A stretch of 40,487 bases of DNA from CAVYPR01 sp052145775 (GTDB lineage Bacteria > Actinomycetota > Acidimicrobiia > Acidimicrobiales > RAAP-2), in the NCBI GenBank assembly GCA_052145775.1, contig JBKQNY010000059.1:1-40487 (forward strand), read 5' to 3'. The position numbers were made by a program, and so were the translations under genes. Numbering within the stretch: position 1 is the stretch's first letter; each line of letters begins with the position of its first letter. The notes under the pieces were generated by a model that did not search any database, was not told the origin of the DNA, and was given only the letters and a program-made list of their open reading frames with translations. Positions 39,272 through 40,487 of this stretch are shown piece by piece.

Positions 39272-40090
39272 ATGCCGGGCCTCCGCCGGGGTCGACCCCT
39301 CGTGATGGGAGTCCTCAACGTGACCCCGGATTCCTTCTCCGACGGCGGCCGCTACCTGCGCCACGAGGACGCCGTGGCGCACGGATTGGCCATGGTGGCC
39401 GAGGGCGCCGACCTGGTGGACGTGGGCGGCGAGTCGAGCCGGCCGGGCGCCGAGCCCGTCGGCGAGGCCGAGGAGCTGCGCCGGGTGGTCCCGGTGATCG
39501 AGGCCCTCTCCCCCCGCGTCAGGGTCTCGGTGGACACCGTGAAGCCGGCGGTCGCCGAGGCGGCCGTGGACGCCGGGGCCACCCTCATCAACGACATCTC
39601 GGGGACCCTCCACCCCGTCGCCGCAAGTCGCGGGGTGGGCTGGGTGGCCATGCACATGCAGGGGACCCCCGCCGACATGCAGCGCCGGCCCCGCTACGAC
39701 GACGTGGTGGCCGAGGTGCACCGGTTCGTCCTCGAGCGGGCCCGGGACGCCGCCGCGCTGGGGGTGGCCGAGGTGTGGGTCGACCCGGGGATCGGCTTCG
39801 GCAAGACCGCCGGGCACAACCTGGCCCTGGTAGCCCACATGGGGGAGCTGGCCGAGGCGGCCGGGGCCGAGGGGTTCGGTGTGCTGGTGGGGGTGAGCCG
39901 CAAGAGCTTCCTCGGCCGGTTCGGCGCCGGCGGCGGTGAGCCGCTGGCGGCCGGGGACCGCCTCGAGGCGTCGCTGGCCCTGGCCACCTGGGCCATGGCC
40001 TGGGGCGCGGCCATGGTGCGGGCGCACGACGTGGCCCCCACGCTCGAGGCGGCGCGCCTCGTCGGCGGGGAGTGGGAGGCGGCGGCGTGA
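39272..40090 (+). CDS. folP: Dihydropteroate synthase
   Basis: This 272-residue TIM-barrel enzyme joins the pterin to p-aminobenzoate. Visible blocks are MGVLNVTPDSFSDGG, DVGGESSRPGA, VSVDTVKPAVAEAA, INDISG, a MHMQGTPADMQ loop, DPGIGFGKT, and GVSRKSFLG near the end. ATG 39272 is fixed by the conserved N terminus and the -10 element. Its stop overlaps the next GTG, coupling it to the phosphatase-fold gene. Confidence 0.95.
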   Translation: MPGLRRGRPLVMGVLNVTPDSFSDGGRYLRHEDAVAHGLAMVAEGADLVDVGGESSRPGAEPVGEAEELRRVVPVIEALSPRVRVSVDTVKPAVAEAAVDAGATLINDISGTLHPVAASRGVGWVAMHMQGTPADMQRRPRYDDVVAEVHRFVLERARDAAALGVAEVWVDPGIGFGKTAGHNLALVAHMGELAEAAGAEGFGVLVGVSRKSFLGRFGAGGGEPLAAGDRLEASLALATWAMAWGAAMVRAHDVAPTLEAARLVGGEWEAAA

Positions 40091-40487
40091 AGGGCAAGTG
40101 GGCGGCGGGGATCCCTCCCCGCAACTTCGCCTGGATCATGCGCGATCGGCTGGCGGTCAGCGAGCGCCCGGGCGGCTTCGGCACCAGCCACCGCCGGGTG
40201 CGCCGCCAGGAGGAGATCATCTGGCTCCGGGTCCAGGGGTTCACCCGGGTCGTCTCGCTCCTGCCCTCGCCGCACAACCTCGCCGCCTACGAGGAGGAGG
40301 GGATCGCCCACGACCACTACCCCCTTTCCCCCAACGCCGACCCCCGCGAGGTCCTGGCCGACTTCTACGCCGACCTCGACCGCTCGCTGGCCGAGGGGCT
40401 GCGCATCCTCGTCCACCAGGACGAGCTGGGTGACCGCGTCATGGGGGCGATGGCCGGCTACCTCGTGTGGTCGGGCCGCATGACCCC
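40087..40487 (+). CDS. Dual-specificity phosphatase-fold protein lacking catalytic Cys (3' end outside window)
   Basis: The visible 133 residues have the FTRVVSLLPSPHNLAAYEEEGI and YPLSPNADP segments of small dual-specificity phosphatases. The signature HCx5R is present as VHQDELGDRV, with Gln replacing the catalytic Cys while Arg and the following helix (MGAMAGYL) remain. This predicts a catalytically dead pseudophosphatase or a different use of the fold. It is coupled to folP by GTGA. Its role beside folate genes is unknown. Confidence 0.6.
   Translation, partial: MKGKWAAGIPPRNFAWIMRDRLAVSERPGGFGTSHRRVRRQEEIIWLRVQGFTRVVSLLPSPHNLAAYEEEGIAHDHYPLSPNADPREVLADFYADLDRSLAEGLRILVHQDELGDRVMGAMAGYLVWSGRMT

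Noticed and set aside
1..40487. Mobile elements, prophage or CRISPR arrays
   Set aside because: No transposase, integrase, terminal inverted repeats with duplications, or regularly spaced repeats were seen. The only tandem repeats are short in-frame ones in the 2560 gene and topA tail.

Overview
This 40.5 kb window is a chromosomal stretch from a very GC-rich actinomycete. The gene content suggests the class Acidimicrobiia or a close relative: decaprenyl-phosphoryl-arabinose enzymes, a SigR/RsrA-type pair, the metalloprotease-tilS-hpt-folE-folP order, the topA-tmk-holB order, and a murL/murD2 pair. This placement is inferred from gene families; no rRNA or marker search was possible. I see no insertion sequence, prophage, integrase or CRISPR array. 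Genes are tightly packed, with many ATGA or GTGA stop/start overlaps.

Layout. Positions 1-8041 hold the end of a membrane protein, an OmpR-type two-component system, and a run of redox genes: a small tail-repeat membrane protein, an ApbE-like flavin transferase, a ferric-reductase-like haem membrane protein, a NuoF-like flavoprotein and a CxxHxxC ferredoxin. A membrane-anchored phosphodiester-glycosidase-like protein ends the run. Positions 8058-11351 carry the decaprenyl-phosphoryl-arabinose route (UbiA-type phosphoribosyltransferase, DprE1, DprE2). Positions 11420-15866 carry nadE, a ferritin-like protein, a principal-type sigma factor, a 24-residue membrane peptide and a HAD-IB phosphatase. 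Positions 16378-23544 carry a K+-independent H+-pyrophosphatase, topA-tmk-holB and tRNA-Thr(CGT).

A FAD-linked oxidase (23606-24991) converges on a minus-strand block pgeF-murL-murD2 (25023-28611). That block gathers enzymes acting on the first two residues of the peptidoglycan stem peptide and is the most interesting system I found. Positions 28726-32843 are a metal ABC transporter (binding protein, ATPase, two permeases) with a Fur-family regulator and a candidate operator over the promoter. Then come a CYP142-like P450 and an SDR on the minus strand, divergent from sigR-rsrA. The window ends with a DUF2342 metalloprotease, a tilS-hpt fused reading frame, folE, folP and the start of a phosphatase-fold protein lacking its catalytic cysteine.

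A recurring pattern links many loci. A -10-like hexamer TANNNT lies exactly 6-7 nt before the start codon of at least eight genes, which predicts leaderless transcripts. Two cases are unexpected: one lies inside the tilS-hpt reading frame and would give a free-standing Hpt, and one drives a 22-codon upstream ORF whose stop overlaps the pgeF start.
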